The notes under the pieces are model-generated. The model saw only the letters and a program-made list of their open reading frames with translations, was not told the DNA's origin and made no database searches. The position numbers and the translations under genes are program-made. Source: a bacterium (GTDB lineage: Bacteria; 4484-113). Taken from it: 53,868 bases of DNA. This document shows positions 43,125 through 51,825 of this stretch, piece by piece (position 1 is the first letter of the stretch; every line of letters begins with the position of its first letter). The stretch lies in NCBI GenBank assembly GCA_021163765.1, contig JAGGTK010000072.1, forward strand, positions 70,072 through 123,939. The letters are read 5' to 3'.

Positions 43125-43304
43125 ATGTCTCGGAGATTCACTGCGGTAATCAATAATGAGGGCAAATGGTACGTAGCTCATTGCGTGGAGCTTGGCGTGG
43201 TGAGCCAGGGCAAGTCCATCGAGGAAGCTCAGGCGAATCTCAAGGAAGCCGTAGAGCCCTGCCTCGAAAGCTTTGGCAGCGTGACCTCTCAGGGTACAAT
43301 CTAA
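43125..43304 (+). CDS. HicB-like small antitoxin-type protein
   Basis: 59 aa. RFTAVINNEGKWYVAHCVEL and GVVSQGKSIEEAQANLKEAV match the partial RNase-H-like fold of HicB/DUF1902 proteins. ATG 43125 is chosen because GAGGAG lies 10 nt upstream; a TATAAT sits at 43097. No HicA toxin gene is adjacent; instead a RelBE-type pair follows after 4 bp. It may be an orphan antitoxin or a third member of the module. Confidence 0.78.
   Translation: MSRRFTAVINNEGKWYVAHCVELGVVSQGKSIEEAQANLKEAVEPCLESFGSVTSQGTI
43273..43300 (+). promoter_or_regulatory. Promoter of the RelBE-type pair inside the HicB-like gene
   Basis: TTGGCA (43273-43278), 16 nt spacer, TACAAT (43295-43300), 8 nt before ATG 43309. Both boxes lie within the last codons of the HicB-like gene. 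A leaderless mRNA is predicted. Confidence 0.6.
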
Positions 43305-43308
43305 CCGT

Positions 43309-43518
43309 ATGTCTATGGATGGAATCAGATTCATCGTTGACGAGAAGGGCAAGAAGACCGCGGTCATAATCGACCTCGAAAAGTATGGCGAAGTCTGGGA
43401 GGACTTCTACGACTACCTGACCTGCCTGGAGCGAGAGAATGAGCCGACGGTTTCGCTTGACGAAACGGAGAAAGAACTCGGCCAAGTGCGAAAGCGCAAC
43501 AAGGTCAAGGCGCGCTAG
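43309..43518 (+). CDS. RelB/Phd-type antitoxin
   Basis: 69 aa. MSMDGIRFIVDEKGKKTAVIIDLEKYGE has the N-terminal beta-strand/helix of DNA-binding antitoxins, with the IIDLEKY phrase common in this group; the basic C-terminus would wrap the toxin. Six bp before the toxin gene. Expressed from a promoter inside the preceding gene. Confidence 0.85.
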   Translation: MSMDGIRFIVDEKGKKTAVIIDLEKYGEVWEDFYDYLTCLERENEPTVSLDETEKELGQVRKRNKVKAR

Positions 43519-43524
43519 CGAGCG

Positions 43525-43785
43525 ATGGATGCCTACGAAGTGCGCCTTAAATCGTCCGCGCTCAAGGAACTAAAAGGCCTTCCGAAGAGGGATGCCGGGC
43601 GTGTCCTGAGCAGTATCAGGGCTTTGCGCAACGAGCCTCGACCGAGGGGAGCGAAGAAGCTACGCCTGGGAAAGAGCCTTTGGCGCATAAGAGTGGGCGA
43701 TTTCCGCGCGATCTATGAGATAGACGACGAACGCCGCATCATCCGCATAACGCGTATCCGCCATCGCGATGTGGCGTACCGCTAA
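43525..43785 (+). CDS. RelE/ParE-family toxin
   Basis: 86 aa. YEVRLKSSALKELKGLPKRD, LRLGKSLWRIRVGDFRAIYEID and ITRIRHRDVAYR fit the RelE/ParE fold and its late basic residues. RelE cuts mRNA in the ribosome; ParE poisons gyrase; I cannot tell which. It forms a module with the antitoxin 6 bp upstream. Confidence 0.9.
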   Translation: MDAYEVRLKSSALKELKGLPKRDAGRVLSSIRALRNEPRPRGAKKLRLGKSLWRIRVGDFRAIYEIDDERRIIRITRIRHRDVAYR

Positions 43786-43924
43786 CCGCCGCTAGAGGTC
43801 GGCCATTTCAGGACTCGCTCGCTCCGTAGCATCACGCGAAGACTTGCTCAGGCAAGACAACCACGCTTTCGACGCCGTAGGCTTCCTTACACTCCCAATT
43901 CGCCGCCTATGCTCCGCCATCGGG

Positions 43925-43930
43925 TATGAT
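43925..43930 (+). promoter_or_regulatory. -10 box of the helicase gene
   Basis: TATGAT ending 8 nt before GTG 43939, with no ribosome site between; leaderless start predicted. No -35 seen. Confidence 0.45.
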
Positions 43931-43938
43931 ATGCACCC

Positions 43939-45990
43939 GTGCCGCGCGAGAAGGAAAACCGCCCCAGGCCCCTTGTGCTGAAGGCAAAACGCCCGCAGGC
44001 TGAAGTAGCCAAACGCGCGCAGCTCAACATTCTCGAAGGCGCGCTCAACGACCAGCAGCTCGCCGCCGTGACCACTGACGAGCCCCGCGTGCTGGTGCTT
44101 GCCGGCGCAGGTTCCGGCAAGACGCGCGTTATCACCTACCGCGTGGCATACCTGCTTGCCCAGGGCGTGAAGCCTGGCAGCATCCTGCTGGCGACCTTCA
44201 CCAACAAGGCAGCGCGGATGATGCTGCGCCGCGTGGAAGACCTCACTAACGTGCCCCGGAAGCGCATCGTCGGCGGCACCTTCCACCACATCGGCCACGT
44301 CTTCCTGCGCAAGTACGCCGACCTTATCGGCTACAGCCGCGACTTCACCATCATCGACGAGCAGGACGCGCGCCAGTTGATGAAAGTCGTGCGCAAGGAA
44401 GAGCCGGTGGACTTCACGCAAAAGCTATTTCCCTCGGCGCGCCTTCTCCTTAAGATGCACAGCCTTTCCGTCAATACCGGCCAGAGCCTGGACGAGCTGA
44501 TGGTCTACCGATTCCCCCAGTTCGCCCGCGTCATTGACGAGATAGGCCGCGTCATCACCGCCTACATCGAGCGGAAGCTCAAGCGAAACCTGATGGACTT
44601 TGACGACCTTTTGACCTGCTTCCTGCGCGTGCTGACCGAGCATCCCGACGCCGCACAGGCCATCTCGGGGCGCTTCCAGCACGTCCTCGTGGACGAGTAC
44701 CAGGACACTAACCTGGTGCAGGCACGGACGATAAAGGCGCTCTCGGCGGTAAACGGGCGGGTATTCGTCGTGGGCGACGACGCCCAGAGCATCTACGCGT
44801 TTCGCGGCGCGAGCTTCGAAAACATCCGCAACTTCGCCAGCGACTACCCGGACGCGAAGATATTCAAGCTGGAAACCAACTACCGCAGCACGCCGCAGAT
44901 CCTGGAGCTGGCGAACGAGATAATGCGCGGAGTCCCCGAGGAGTTCCGCAAGCTGCTGCGCGCCGTGCGCCCGCCCGCGGAGCGGCCAAGCGTCCTGGCC
45001 TGCCACGACGCCGAGGAGCAGGCGCAGTTCGTTACAGAGCAGGTGCTGTCGCTGCGCGAAGAAGGCATACCCCTCCCGGAAATCGGCGTGCTTTACCGCA
45101 ACCACCGCAATTCCCTGGAACTGGAGCTAGCCCTGAGCCGCGCGGGAATACCCTACGAAATCCGGGGCGGCTTGAGGTTCATCGAGCAGGCGCACGTCAA
45201 AGACGTTGTGGCGTTCCTTTCCGTGCTGGCCAACCCGCGCGACGAAGTTGCCTTCGCCCGCGTGCTCGATATGTGCGAGCAGGTCGGCTCCAAAACTATC
45301 GAGCGCATCTTGGAGAAGTTAATGCCCGCAGCCGAGCCGCTCAAGGAGTTCACCAACGACGGCGCGCCCGCCCTCGCTCGGGGAGCCGGCCGCAAATCCC
45401 TGGAAGCGCTTGCCAAGCTCTTCCGCAAGCTCGACGCAATGCAGCAAGAAGGTGCCGCACCCGCGGACCTTATCCGGCAGGTTGTTGAGGACTTCTACAG
45501 CTCGCACCTGCTGCGCACCTACGAAAACTACGCCGAGCGCCGCGAGGACCTGGAGCAACTGGCGATTTACTCCCGGAAGTACCGTTCGCTGAGGTCTTTC
45601 CTCGCCGAAGTCGCGCTGAACCAGGGCTTCACCGCCGCCGAGGCGTTCGCGGATGACGCCGCTGAGGAAGGGCGGGTAAGCCTGAGCACCATCCACCAGG
45701 CCAAAGGGCTGGAATGGAGTGCCGTTTTCGTGATCCATATGGCGGACGGGAACCTGCCCCACCGGATGTGCCTGAACGACCCGTCCCAGCTCGAGGAGGA
45801 ACGCAGGCTGTTTTATGTCGCGGTAACGCGGGCGCAGCGCCACCTTTACCTGAGCTACCCGCAGAACACCGACGCCGGGGATTACCTCGCTTTCAACCGG
45901 CCTTCGCGTTTCATTCAGGAGCTCCCGCGCGCCGCCTACGAGCAATTCATCGTGGAGTTTTCTGAAGACAGTGGCGCAGGCGACGACTGA
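43939..45990 (+). CDS. UvrD/PcrA/Rep-family DNA helicase
   Basis: 683 aa, superfamily 1A 3'-5' helicase. Walker A LVLAGAGSGKTRVITYRVAYL (about 53-70), motif Ia LATFTNKAARMM, Walker B VLVDEYQDTN, motif III GDDAQSIYAFRGA, motif IV NYRSTPQIL, motif V/VI VSLSTIHQAKGLEW and LFYVAVTRAQRHLYL. Similar to Rep/UvrD but somewhat short, with a basic N-terminus. Acts in DNA repair or replication-fork clearing. The start is GTG 43939 next to a -10 box. Confidence 0.95.
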   Translation: MPREKENRPRPLVLKAKRPQAEVAKRAQLNILEGALNDQQLAAVTTDEPRVLVLAGAGSGKTRVITYRVAYLLAQGVKPGSILLATFTNKAARMMLRRVEDLTNVPRKRIVGGTFHHIGHVFLRKYADLIGYSRDFTIIDEQDARQLMKVVRKEEPVDFTQKLFPSARLLLKMHSLSVNTGQSLDELMVYRFPQFARVIDEIGRVITAYIERKLKRNLMDFDDLLTCFLRVLTEHPDAAQAISGRFQHVLVDEYQDTNLVQARTIKALSAVNGRVFVVGDDAQSIYAFRGASFENIRNFASDYPDAKIFKLETNYRSTPQILELANEIMRGVPEEFRKLLRAVRPPAERPSVLACHDAEEQAQFVTEQVLSLREEGIPLPEIGVLYRNHRNSLELELALSRAGIPYEIRGGLRFIEQAHVKDVVAFLSVLANPRDEVAFARVLDMCEQVGSKTIERILEKLMPAAEPLKEFTNDGAPALARGAGRKSLEALAKLFRKLDAMQQEGAAPADLIRQVVEDFYSSHLLRTYENYAERREDLEQLAIYSRKYRSLRSFLAEVALNQGFTAAEAFADDAAEEGRVSLSTIHQAKGLEWSAVFVIHMADGNLPHRMCLNDPSQLEEERRLFYVAVTRAQRHLYLSYPQNTDAGDYLAFNRPSRFIQELPRAAYEQFIVEFSEDSGAGDD

Positions 45991-46014
45991 CCACGCCCGC
46001 TGCGCAGCTGGCTG

Positions 46015-46023
46015 TGCTATCAT
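46015..46023 (+). promoter_or_regulatory. Extended -10 promoter of the aldolase gene
   Basis: TGCTATCAT, 31 nt before ATG 46055; the leader has GGAG. Confidence 0.5.
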
Positions 46024-46054
46024 CGCAAAGACGCCTCGGTAATGGAGAACGAAT

Positions 46055-46954
46055 ATGTCGCAGTATTACGAACCGCCGACGCTTCAGAACATGGGCCTGA
46101 GCCTGGGAAAGCGCACCCGCCTGCACCGGCTGCTTTACCAGCATGGCCCCGGCAACGGCAGGATGCTCGTGCTGCCGATTGACCAGGGGCTGGAACATGG
46201 CCCCATGGACTTCTTCGCCAATCCGGACAGCAAATTCCCCTCATTCCAGTACCGGCTCGCCAGGGACGGCGGCTACTCGGCTATCGCGCTGCACGTCGGC
46301 CTGGCGGCGAAATACCACGAGCAGTACGCGGGCGAAGTCCCGCTCATCCTAAAAATAAACGGCAAGACCAGCATCCCGCCGGACGACGAGGCGTTCAGTT
46401 CCCTTGCCGCCACCGTTGAGGATGCAGTGAGGCTGGGAGCGGATGCGGTGGGTTATACGCTGTTTGTTGGCTCGCCGATGCAGGATGAGGACATTGCGCA
46501 GCTTGCGGAAGTCCGTTCGGAATGCGACCTTCTGGGGATGCCGCTGATTGTCTGGGCCTATCCCCGGGGCGAAGCCGTTGAGCGCAAAGGCGGTCGAGAT
46601 AGCTTCTACGCCATTGACTATGCGGCGCGCGTAGCCCAGGAGCTCGGCGCGGACGTGGTGAAGGTCAACTTCCCGGTGATAGACCCGGAAAAGGATAAGC
46701 ACACCCCTGAGCCCTACAACAAGCTCGTAATAAGCGCTGAAGAAGCGTTCAGGCAGATAGTTCAATCTGCGGGCAGGACTTTCGTTTTAGTCTCTGGCGG
46801 CGGCAGAATGGGCGACGATGAGCTGCTTCAGAAAGCTGAGGCTGCGATGGCAGCCGGCGCAACCGGACTGATCTTCGGCCGGAATATGTGGCAGCGCACT
46901 ATGGATGACGCTCTCAAAATGACGGAGCGCATCAAGAAGATAATGCTCACCTGA
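46055..46954 (+). CDS. Class I fructose-bisphosphate aldolase (DhnA/FbaB family)
   Basis: 299 aa. Splits fructose-1,6-bisphosphate into the two triose phosphates in glycolysis and gluconeogenesis. Schiff-base Lys203 in ADVVKVNFP, preceded by VLPIDQGLEHGP and followed by VLVSGGGRMGDDELL and GATGLIFGRNMWQR, the phosphate-binding end of the barrel. Related LsrF uses another substrate, but LsrF partners are absent, so FBP aldolase is more likely. Confidence 0.88.
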   Translation: MSQYYEPPTLQNMGLSLGKRTRLHRLLYQHGPGNGRMLVLPIDQGLEHGPMDFFANPDSKFPSFQYRLARDGGYSAIALHVGLAAKYHEQYAGEVPLILKINGKTSIPPDDEAFSSLAATVEDAVRLGADAVGYTLFVGSPMQDEDIAQLAEVRSECDLLGMPLIVWAYPRGEAVERKGGRDSFYAIDYAARVAQELGADVVKVNFPVIDPEKDKHTPEPYNKLVISAEEAFRQIVQSAGRTFVLVSGGGRMGDDELLQKAEAAMAAGATGLIFGRNMWQRTMDDALKMTERIKKIMLT

Positions 46955-47054
46955 TAATGCCGCTCCGACGGAACCATTAGCCCGCCAGCGCGCTCTCCGC
47001 AGCGGCGCATCAGCCGAGGATCTGCGTGCCCACAAGAAAACCGGTGTTAATGCA

Positions 47055-47084
47055 AAGCCCCGTCCCCTTTCGGGGACGAGGCTT
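47055..47084. terminator. Bidirectional terminator-like hairpin between aldolase and pilin genes
   Basis: AAGCCCCGTCCCC (47055-47067) pairs with 47072-47084 with one mismatch and a 4 nt loop. T-tracts are weak on both sides. Placed 100 bp after the aldolase stop and 38 bp after the prepilin stop, between convergent genes. Confidence 0.6.
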
Positions 47085-47122
47085 GTGTATTCCCTGTGGA
47101 AGGTCTGGAAAGAGCTAGAGCC

Positions 47123-48157
47123 TTAGCCCACTTCCTCAGTGGGGTTCATACTCTTCTTGTCCACGCCGGAGTCGAGGACGATGATGACACCGTCTGGCTG
47201 GGTGTCAGGACCGCCGCGCGACTGGTAACGCGTGTTCGGCTGGCCAGGGTCGGTCTGGCAGGGCAGGAACCCGTAGCCACCGAAGTAGTTTGCCAGAGCG
47301 CAGGTTGCCACACGCTGGCGTGGGAAGTACTCGCCCATGCGGTCGTAAACGTCCTGGCCCAGGTTGTTTAGCGTGCCGTAAGCGGCGAGCGTATAGCCAG
47401 CCACCTCGTGCGCGCCATTCAGCAGAACCCAGCACTGGGTGTTCAGGCGGGCGAAGTACGAGAAGTTGCCCACCAGCATTCGGCTGCCGATTGCCCGGAA
47501 CTCGTCCTCGTTGGGATCCTTGTCCCAGCGTCCCTCCCAGAGGCCGTTGGGGGTCTCCAGGTCGGGATACGGAGGAATCACGAACAGGTCGCCGGCCATG
47601 CCGATCTCGCCGAAGATGAACACGGGCGGCGGGCCAAAGACCTCAACCATCTTGGTGTTGTCGTCACCACCGACCACGCGCGGGAGCGTGGTGCCGTCGT
47701 AGTTGGGGTTCCAGTGCATATCGTGGATGATCCGCTTAGGCTGCAGATTTCCACGCTTGATGAAGGGGTTGCTCGGGTACGACGGCATATAGCCTTCCAT
47801 AACCAGGTAGTCGCCGTTGCCTTCCGGGGCGAACGGCGGCGCTGTGGCGCCACCATACTTCCACGCTGGCACGTCGACCTGATCCAGTCCGGAGTAGTAG
47901 TAATAATCTTCGTTGATGACGAAGCTGTCAGTCCAGTCACCGCCAAGTATGTACGGCGGATAGTTGCCAAACGAGTTGTCTACCGCGTAACGCTCGATGG
48001 CAAGCTGGATAGCATGAAGATTTTGCTTTACCTCAGCCTCTTTAGCCTTCTCCCGTACCTTGATGAAGTTTGGCAGGGCGATGGCCACGAGGATGCCGAT
48101 GATAACAATGACCACCAGCAACTCAATGAGTGTAAAACCTGACCTTCGAGAACTCAT
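47123..48157 (-). CDS. Large prepilin-like protein, paralogue 2
   Basis: 344 aa from ATG 48157 (AAGGAGG 8 nt upstream; the GTG 9 nt earlier overlaps that site). Type III signal: SSRRSGFTLIELLVVIVIIG, cut before Phe with the Glu at +5 present, then a long helix with AEVKQNLHAIQLAIERYAVDN, as in GspG/PilA pseudopilins. The rest (about 290 residues) is a large globular region rich in Gly, Tyr, Trp, Pro, unlike the 100-residue head of usual pilins. Twenty-one bp after its paralogue. Confidence 0.9.
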   Translation of the reverse strand: MSSRRSGFTLIELLVVIVIIGILVAIALPNFIKVREKAKEAEVKQNLHAIQLAIERYAVDNSFGNYPPYILGGDWTDSFVINEDYYYYSGLDQVDVPAWKYGGATAPPFAPEGNGDYLVMEGYMPSYPSNPFIKRGNLQPKRIIHDMHWNPNYDGTTLPRVVGGDDNTKMVEVFGPPPVFIFGEIGMAGDLFVIPPYPDLETPNGLWEGRWDKDPNEDEFRAIGSRMLVGNFSYFARLNTQCWVLLNGAHEVAGYTLAAYGTLNNLGQDVYDRMGEYFPRQRVATCALANYFGGYGFLPCQTDPGQPNTRYQSRGGPDTQPDGVIIVLDSGVDKKSMNPTEEVG

Positions 48158-48178
48158 TGGTTTCACCTCCTTAAAACA

Positions 48179-49231
48179 CTACAGAACGCCCTGAGGCTTC
48201 GCATCCTGCGAGCTACTCAGGTGGATGATGTAATAGTCAGGGATACCATCAGGTATCACGCGTGGCTCATAATCGTGGCCGCCACCGATGTTGTAAGGAT
48301 TCGGCTCGTCTACGTTGTTCAGGTAGCCCGTCCGCTTGCCGTAGTCCTTGTACCAGCTGCCCGGAACCGGATAGTCAATGTCCATACCGTCGGTGGTCGG
48401 GTCACCGTAGCCCAGCAGGTCATAGCCTGCAACGTCATGGCTCCACACGTTCCCCGGGCGCGCGCTGGCGCCAAGAGCCTGGGTCACATGGTTCATCCCC
48501 AGAGACGAAGAGCCGATTGTGTTGTACTGGGCGGTAAAGTGATCCGCATTGCAGGCGCCGTCGGAATAGCGCGGGTGGTAGTAAAACTCGCCCGGGAACT
48601 CGAACTTGATGGAGTCGTTGTCCTCGCCGTCGATGTCGTATGCCATCAGGCTGGGACCTTCGCCGGCCCACCCCAGGTTGAACATGTTACGGCCCATCTC
48701 GCCGCCGCAGCAGCGCCAGGGGACCCAGATGCCGAAGTTCAGCGAGTCCTTGCCGTACATGATGACGGCCTTGTCGGTGAGGAACGGGTTCTGCGGATAC
48801 TGTGGCATGTAACCTTCGTAAGTCAAAGTGTCACCGAACTCGTAACCCGGCTGGCCCATATTGCCGCGGCTCAGCCCCGCATTGGGGTAAGTGTGCGGCT
48901 CAACGTTATCTGAGGTGAGATTGACGTTGAACAGGTCAAACGGATGCCGGCCCCCGCCTCCGATCTCGACCCAGTCGTTGACGTACTTGATGGTGCCGAT
49001 GTTCCAGTACGGGTCGCCGCCATACAGGAAAAACGGGTACTGGCCGCCTGTGTCAACAGCGTAACGCTCGATGGCCAGCTGGATTGAATGGAGATTCTGT
49101 TTGATCTCCGCCTCGCGCGCCTTGATCTTGATCTTGATGAAGTTAGGCAGCGCGATGGCCACGAGGATGCCGATGATAACAATGACCACCAGCAACTCAA
49201 TTAGGGTGAAACCCCTTTTCGTTCTCAACAC
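48179..49231 (-). CDS. Large prepilin-like protein, paralogue 1
   Basis: 350 aa from GTG 49231 with GGAGG 9 nt upstream. N-methylation motif RGFTLIELLVVIVIIG and the helix AEIKQNLHSIQLAIERYAVD are nearly identical to the next gene, so they arose by tandem duplication; the large C-terminal parts are more different. Secreted through a type II/type IV pilus machine whose assembly genes are not in the window. First gene of the pair. Confidence 0.9.
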   Translation of the reverse strand: MLRTKRGFTLIELLVVIVIIGILVAIALPNFIKIKIKAREAEIKQNLHSIQLAIERYAVDTGGQYPFFLYGGDPYWNIGTIKYVNDWVEIGGGGRHPFDLFNVNLTSDNVEPHTYPNAGLSRGNMGQPGYEFGDTLTYEGYMPQYPQNPFLTDKAVIMYGKDSLNFGIWVPWRCCGGEMGRNMFNLGWAGEGPSLMAYDIDGEDNDSIKFEFPGEFYYHPRYSDGACNADHFTAQYNTIGSSSLGMNHVTQALGASARPGNVWSHDVAGYDLLGYGDPTTDGMDIDYPVPGSWYKDYGKRTGYLNNVDEPNPYNIGGGHDYEPRVIPDGIPDYYIIHLSSSQDAKPQGVL

Positions 49232-49535
49232 TTTTCCAAACCTCCTTCCGGATTATTAACTCATTCAAGAATTGGGATGGAATGAGTCCCTCTGCCGAGT
49301 CGCCCTCAACTCGGAACGCGCCGGCAGGTATTAATGCAGAATGAGTCCATTTACAGCCGACAAGTTCATCCGGCCTCTGGGGTTTTACACTCCAGTAGAC
49401 ACTCCCCCTGGAAACACGGATGTCCCTTGCCCGCTGCCCGCCGGGCGGCTATCAAGGTTCACCATCCGCTAGCCTGGAAATTATAACACATCATCAGCGA
49501 CTCTGCAGCACAAGCGGCAGGGAAATTTAATATCG
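49232..49535. other. Gene-free control region between prepilins and ftsK
   Basis: Contains two direct copies of GAATGAGTCC (49280-49289 and 49339-49348) and a hairpin CCGAGT / ACTCGG (49295-49300 with 49309-49314) between them. No c-di-GMP riboswitch core was found. Most likely the long 5' leader or control region of the prepilin genes. Confidence 0.45.
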
Positions 49536-49541
49536 TATAAT
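49536..49541 (+). promoter_or_regulatory. -10 box of ftsK
   Basis: TATAAT ending 4 nt before ATG 49546 and 10 nt before ATG 49552; the second ATG is favoured for a leaderless transcript. Confidence 0.5.
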
Positions 49542-49551
49542 CTCTATGCTC

Positions 49552-51732
49552 ATGGCACGAAAAAGCCGCCGCCGCAAGCGCAAGAGTGCCCGCGTGCTCG
49601 GGCTCCCGCGTGAAGTATGGCAGGACCTGCTGGCCCTGCTTGTCCTGCTCATCTTCCTGCTGGTGGGTATCTCGCTGTTCTTCCCGTATCTCGCAGGTGC
49701 CGTGTCCGGCCTGATCAACCGCCCCCTGTTCGGCGGCATCGGCATTACAGCCTACATAACGCCCGTGCTCATCCTCCTGCTGGGGCTTGCCGCCCTTCCT
49801 TTGCGGGCACGCCCGGAGTTCCTTCGCGCTTTCTGGAAGCTCCTTGCGCTGTCGGCGGCCTTCTGCCTGCTGCTCGGAGCTCTCAGCCCCGACGGAATCA
49901 CAGGACGCTTCGCAAACGGCTGGGGCGGCATCGCGGGAAGCTACATTAACGGTTATGCGCAGCCCGCGCTCGGCCTTTTCTATCCGATCCTCCTTGTCTT
50001 CCTGCTGGCAGCGCTGCTTATCATCTTCGCGGGACGGGCGTTCCTCAGCCCGGCGCTGCGGTTCGCCGAAAACCTGGCGCGCGATATGCGCGAAAGCGCG
50101 CTTCGCAGGGCGGAAGAAGCCGAGCTGCGCCGCCGCCGCGAGATTATGGACGCGGAAGCCTCCGAAGAGCTGGCGGCAATAGAAGGCCACGATGAAGTCG
50201 TGGAAACCAGGCGTGATGTGGCAGTCGAGGAAGAGCTGCCCGAGGAAGAGCCGCTGGCTCCGGCCGCCGAGATGGAGGCCGGCCAGCAGGCGTTTGGCTT
50301 CCGCGCCGCCGAAGAAGCCTACGAATTCCCGCCGCTGGGGCTGCTCAGCGACGTCGCGTTTTCGGAGGTCTCCGATGACGTGCTCAAGCGCAACTCGCAC
50401 ATCATCTCTGACACTCTCAAGGCGTTTAACATAGAAAGCGAGGTTACCGGCTGGGAAGTCGGGCCGCGCGTCACGCGCTTCGAGCTGCGCATCGCGCCCG
50501 GCATAAATGTAAGCCGCCTGCATTCGCTGGCGGACAATCTCGCGCTTGAGCTTGCGGTTCCCGCCGTGCGCCTGGAAACTCCCATCCCCGGCCGCAGCGC
50601 GGTAGGCCTCGAAGTGCCCAACCGCAAGTTCAACAAGATAGCGCTGCGCTCGCTGCTCGAATCCCCCGAACTGGCCTCCCAGACCCATCCCCTCGCCGTG
50701 CCCATAGGGCGCGACCTCGCAGGCAAGCCCGTTATCGGCAATCTGCACCATATGCACCACCTGCTCGTCGCCGGCAGCACCGGCAGCGGCAAGAGCGTGT
50801 GCCTGAACTCAATGCTGATTTCGCTGATGTACCGCAACTCGCCGGCGAACGTGCGGCTGATACTCATCGACCCCAAGCGCGTGGAGATGAGCGTGTTCAA
50901 GGACACGCCGCATCTCGCCGCGCCCATAGTCCACGACATAAACGAAGTGCAAAGCTCGCTCAAGTGGGTCGTCGCGGAGATGGAAAGCCGGCTGCGCGGC
51001 TTTGAGGAATACGGCGTGAAGAGCATTGACGCCTACAACGCTGATCCGCCGGAAACGGGCCCGCTGCCCTACATCCTCGTCGTCATCGACGAGCTGGCCG
51101 ACCTCATCAAGGCCGCCGGGCCGGTCATCGAAAAGCTCATCGGCCGCATCGCCCATCTGGCGCGCGCCACCGGCATCCACCTGGTCGTCGCCACGCAGCG
51201 CCCCGACGCTACGGTCATTACCGGCAATATTAAAATGAATATCCCCTCGCGCATCGCGTTCGCCGTGGTCAGCCAGATAGACTCGCGCACCATCATAGAT
51301 ATGCCCGGCGCGGAGAAGCTGCTGGGCTCCGGCGATATGCTCTACTTCCCGGTGGGCATCCCCAAGCCGCTGCGCGTACAGGGCGCGTGGGTGCGCGACG
51401 AAGAGGTCAAGCGCGTCGCCGAGTTCCTGCGCCAGCAGATTGAGCCCGACTACATCGAAGATATCACCGCCTACGAAGGCGAGGGCGAGGAAGACTGGGA
51501 CGCGGGCGAAGGCGACACCGAACTAGACGAGCTTTACAACGACGCTCTAAGTATCATCACCGGCGCGGGTCGCGCCTCGACGTCGCTGCTCCAGCGCCGC
51601 CTGAAAATCGGCTACAACCGCGCCGCGAGGATTATGGAGCAGCTTGAGGCGCAGCAGGTCGTCAGCCCCGCCGACCACCAGGGCAACCGCGAACTCCTCA
51701 TCACCCCGCCGCCTGTGGACGAAGAGTTTTAG
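49552..51732 (+). CDS. ftsK: FtsK/SpoIIIE-type DNA translocase
   Basis: 726 aa from ATG 49552 (alternative 49546). Four membrane helices in the first 165 residues, an acidic linker, then the motor: LLVAGSTGSGKSVCLNSM (Walker A), LILIDPKRVEMS, LVVIDELADLI (Walker B), VATQRPDATVITGNIK, then a winged-helix gamma domain at the end (about 665-725) that reads KOPS-like sequences. It pumps chromosomal DNA through the closing septum. Full length for the short-linker class. Confidence 0.96.
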   Translation: MARKSRRRKRKSARVLGLPREVWQDLLALLVLLIFLLVGISLFFPYLAGAVSGLINRPLFGGIGITAYITPVLILLLGLAALPLRARPEFLRAFWKLLALSAAFCLLLGALSPDGITGRFANGWGGIAGSYINGYAQPALGLFYPILLVFLLAALLIIFAGRAFLSPALRFAENLARDMRESALRRAEEAELRRRREIMDAEASEELAAIEGHDEVVETRRDVAVEEELPEEEPLAPAAEMEAGQQAFGFRAAEEAYEFPPLGLLSDVAFSEVSDDVLKRNSHIISDTLKAFNIESEVTGWEVGPRVTRFELRIAPGINVSRLHSLADNLALELAVPAVRLETPIPGRSAVGLEVPNRKFNKIALRSLLESPELASQTHPLAVPIGRDLAGKPVIGNLHHMHHLLVAGSTGSGKSVCLNSMLISLMYRNSPANVRLILIDPKRVEMSVFKDTPHLAAPIVHDINEVQSSLKWVVAEMESRLRGFEEYGVKSIDAYNADPPETGPLPYILVVIDELADLIKAAGPVIEKLIGRIAHLARATGIHLVVATQRPDATVITGNIKMNIPSRIAFAVVSQIDSRTIIDMPGAEKLLGSGDMLYFPVGIPKPLRVQGAWVRDEEVKRVAEFLRQQIEPDYIEDITAYEGEGEEDWDAGEGDTELDELYNDALSIITGAGRASTSLLQRRLKIGYNRAARIMEQLEAQQVVSPADHQGNRELLITPPPVDEEF

Positions 51733-51755
51733 ATACCTACGATACAAGGGCGCTC

Positions 51756-51825
51756 CACTGGTGGCACGGGCGCTTGCCCGCCATCACGCCCCGCGCGTGA
51801 CCGGTGGGTCCCGCCCGTGATTCCT
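51756..51825. repeat. Palindromic repeat, copy 2
   Basis: CTGGTGGCACGGGCG, hairpin CGGGC-GCTT-GCCCG (51767-51780), and CGCCCGTGATTCC at the end are shared with 42526-42557; this copy has about 35 extra bases in the middle. Lies between ftsK and the MazF-type toxin gene. Confidence 0.5.

Noticed and set aside
43792..44421. 209-codon minus-strand ORF at the start of the helicase gene
   Set aside because: It overlaps the Walker A region of the helicase on the other strand and has no motif.
49232..49535. Possible c-di-GMP riboswitch before the prepilin genes
   Set aside because: Looked for the GEMM core (ACGCAAAGCC and AGGUAGCGGGGU-type strings) and did not find it.
49459..50760. 433-codon minus-strand ORF opposite ftsK
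   Set aside because: It lies wholly against the ftsK coding strand and its sequence is His/Arg/Gln-rich low-meaning translation; a GC-rich codon-bias shadow.
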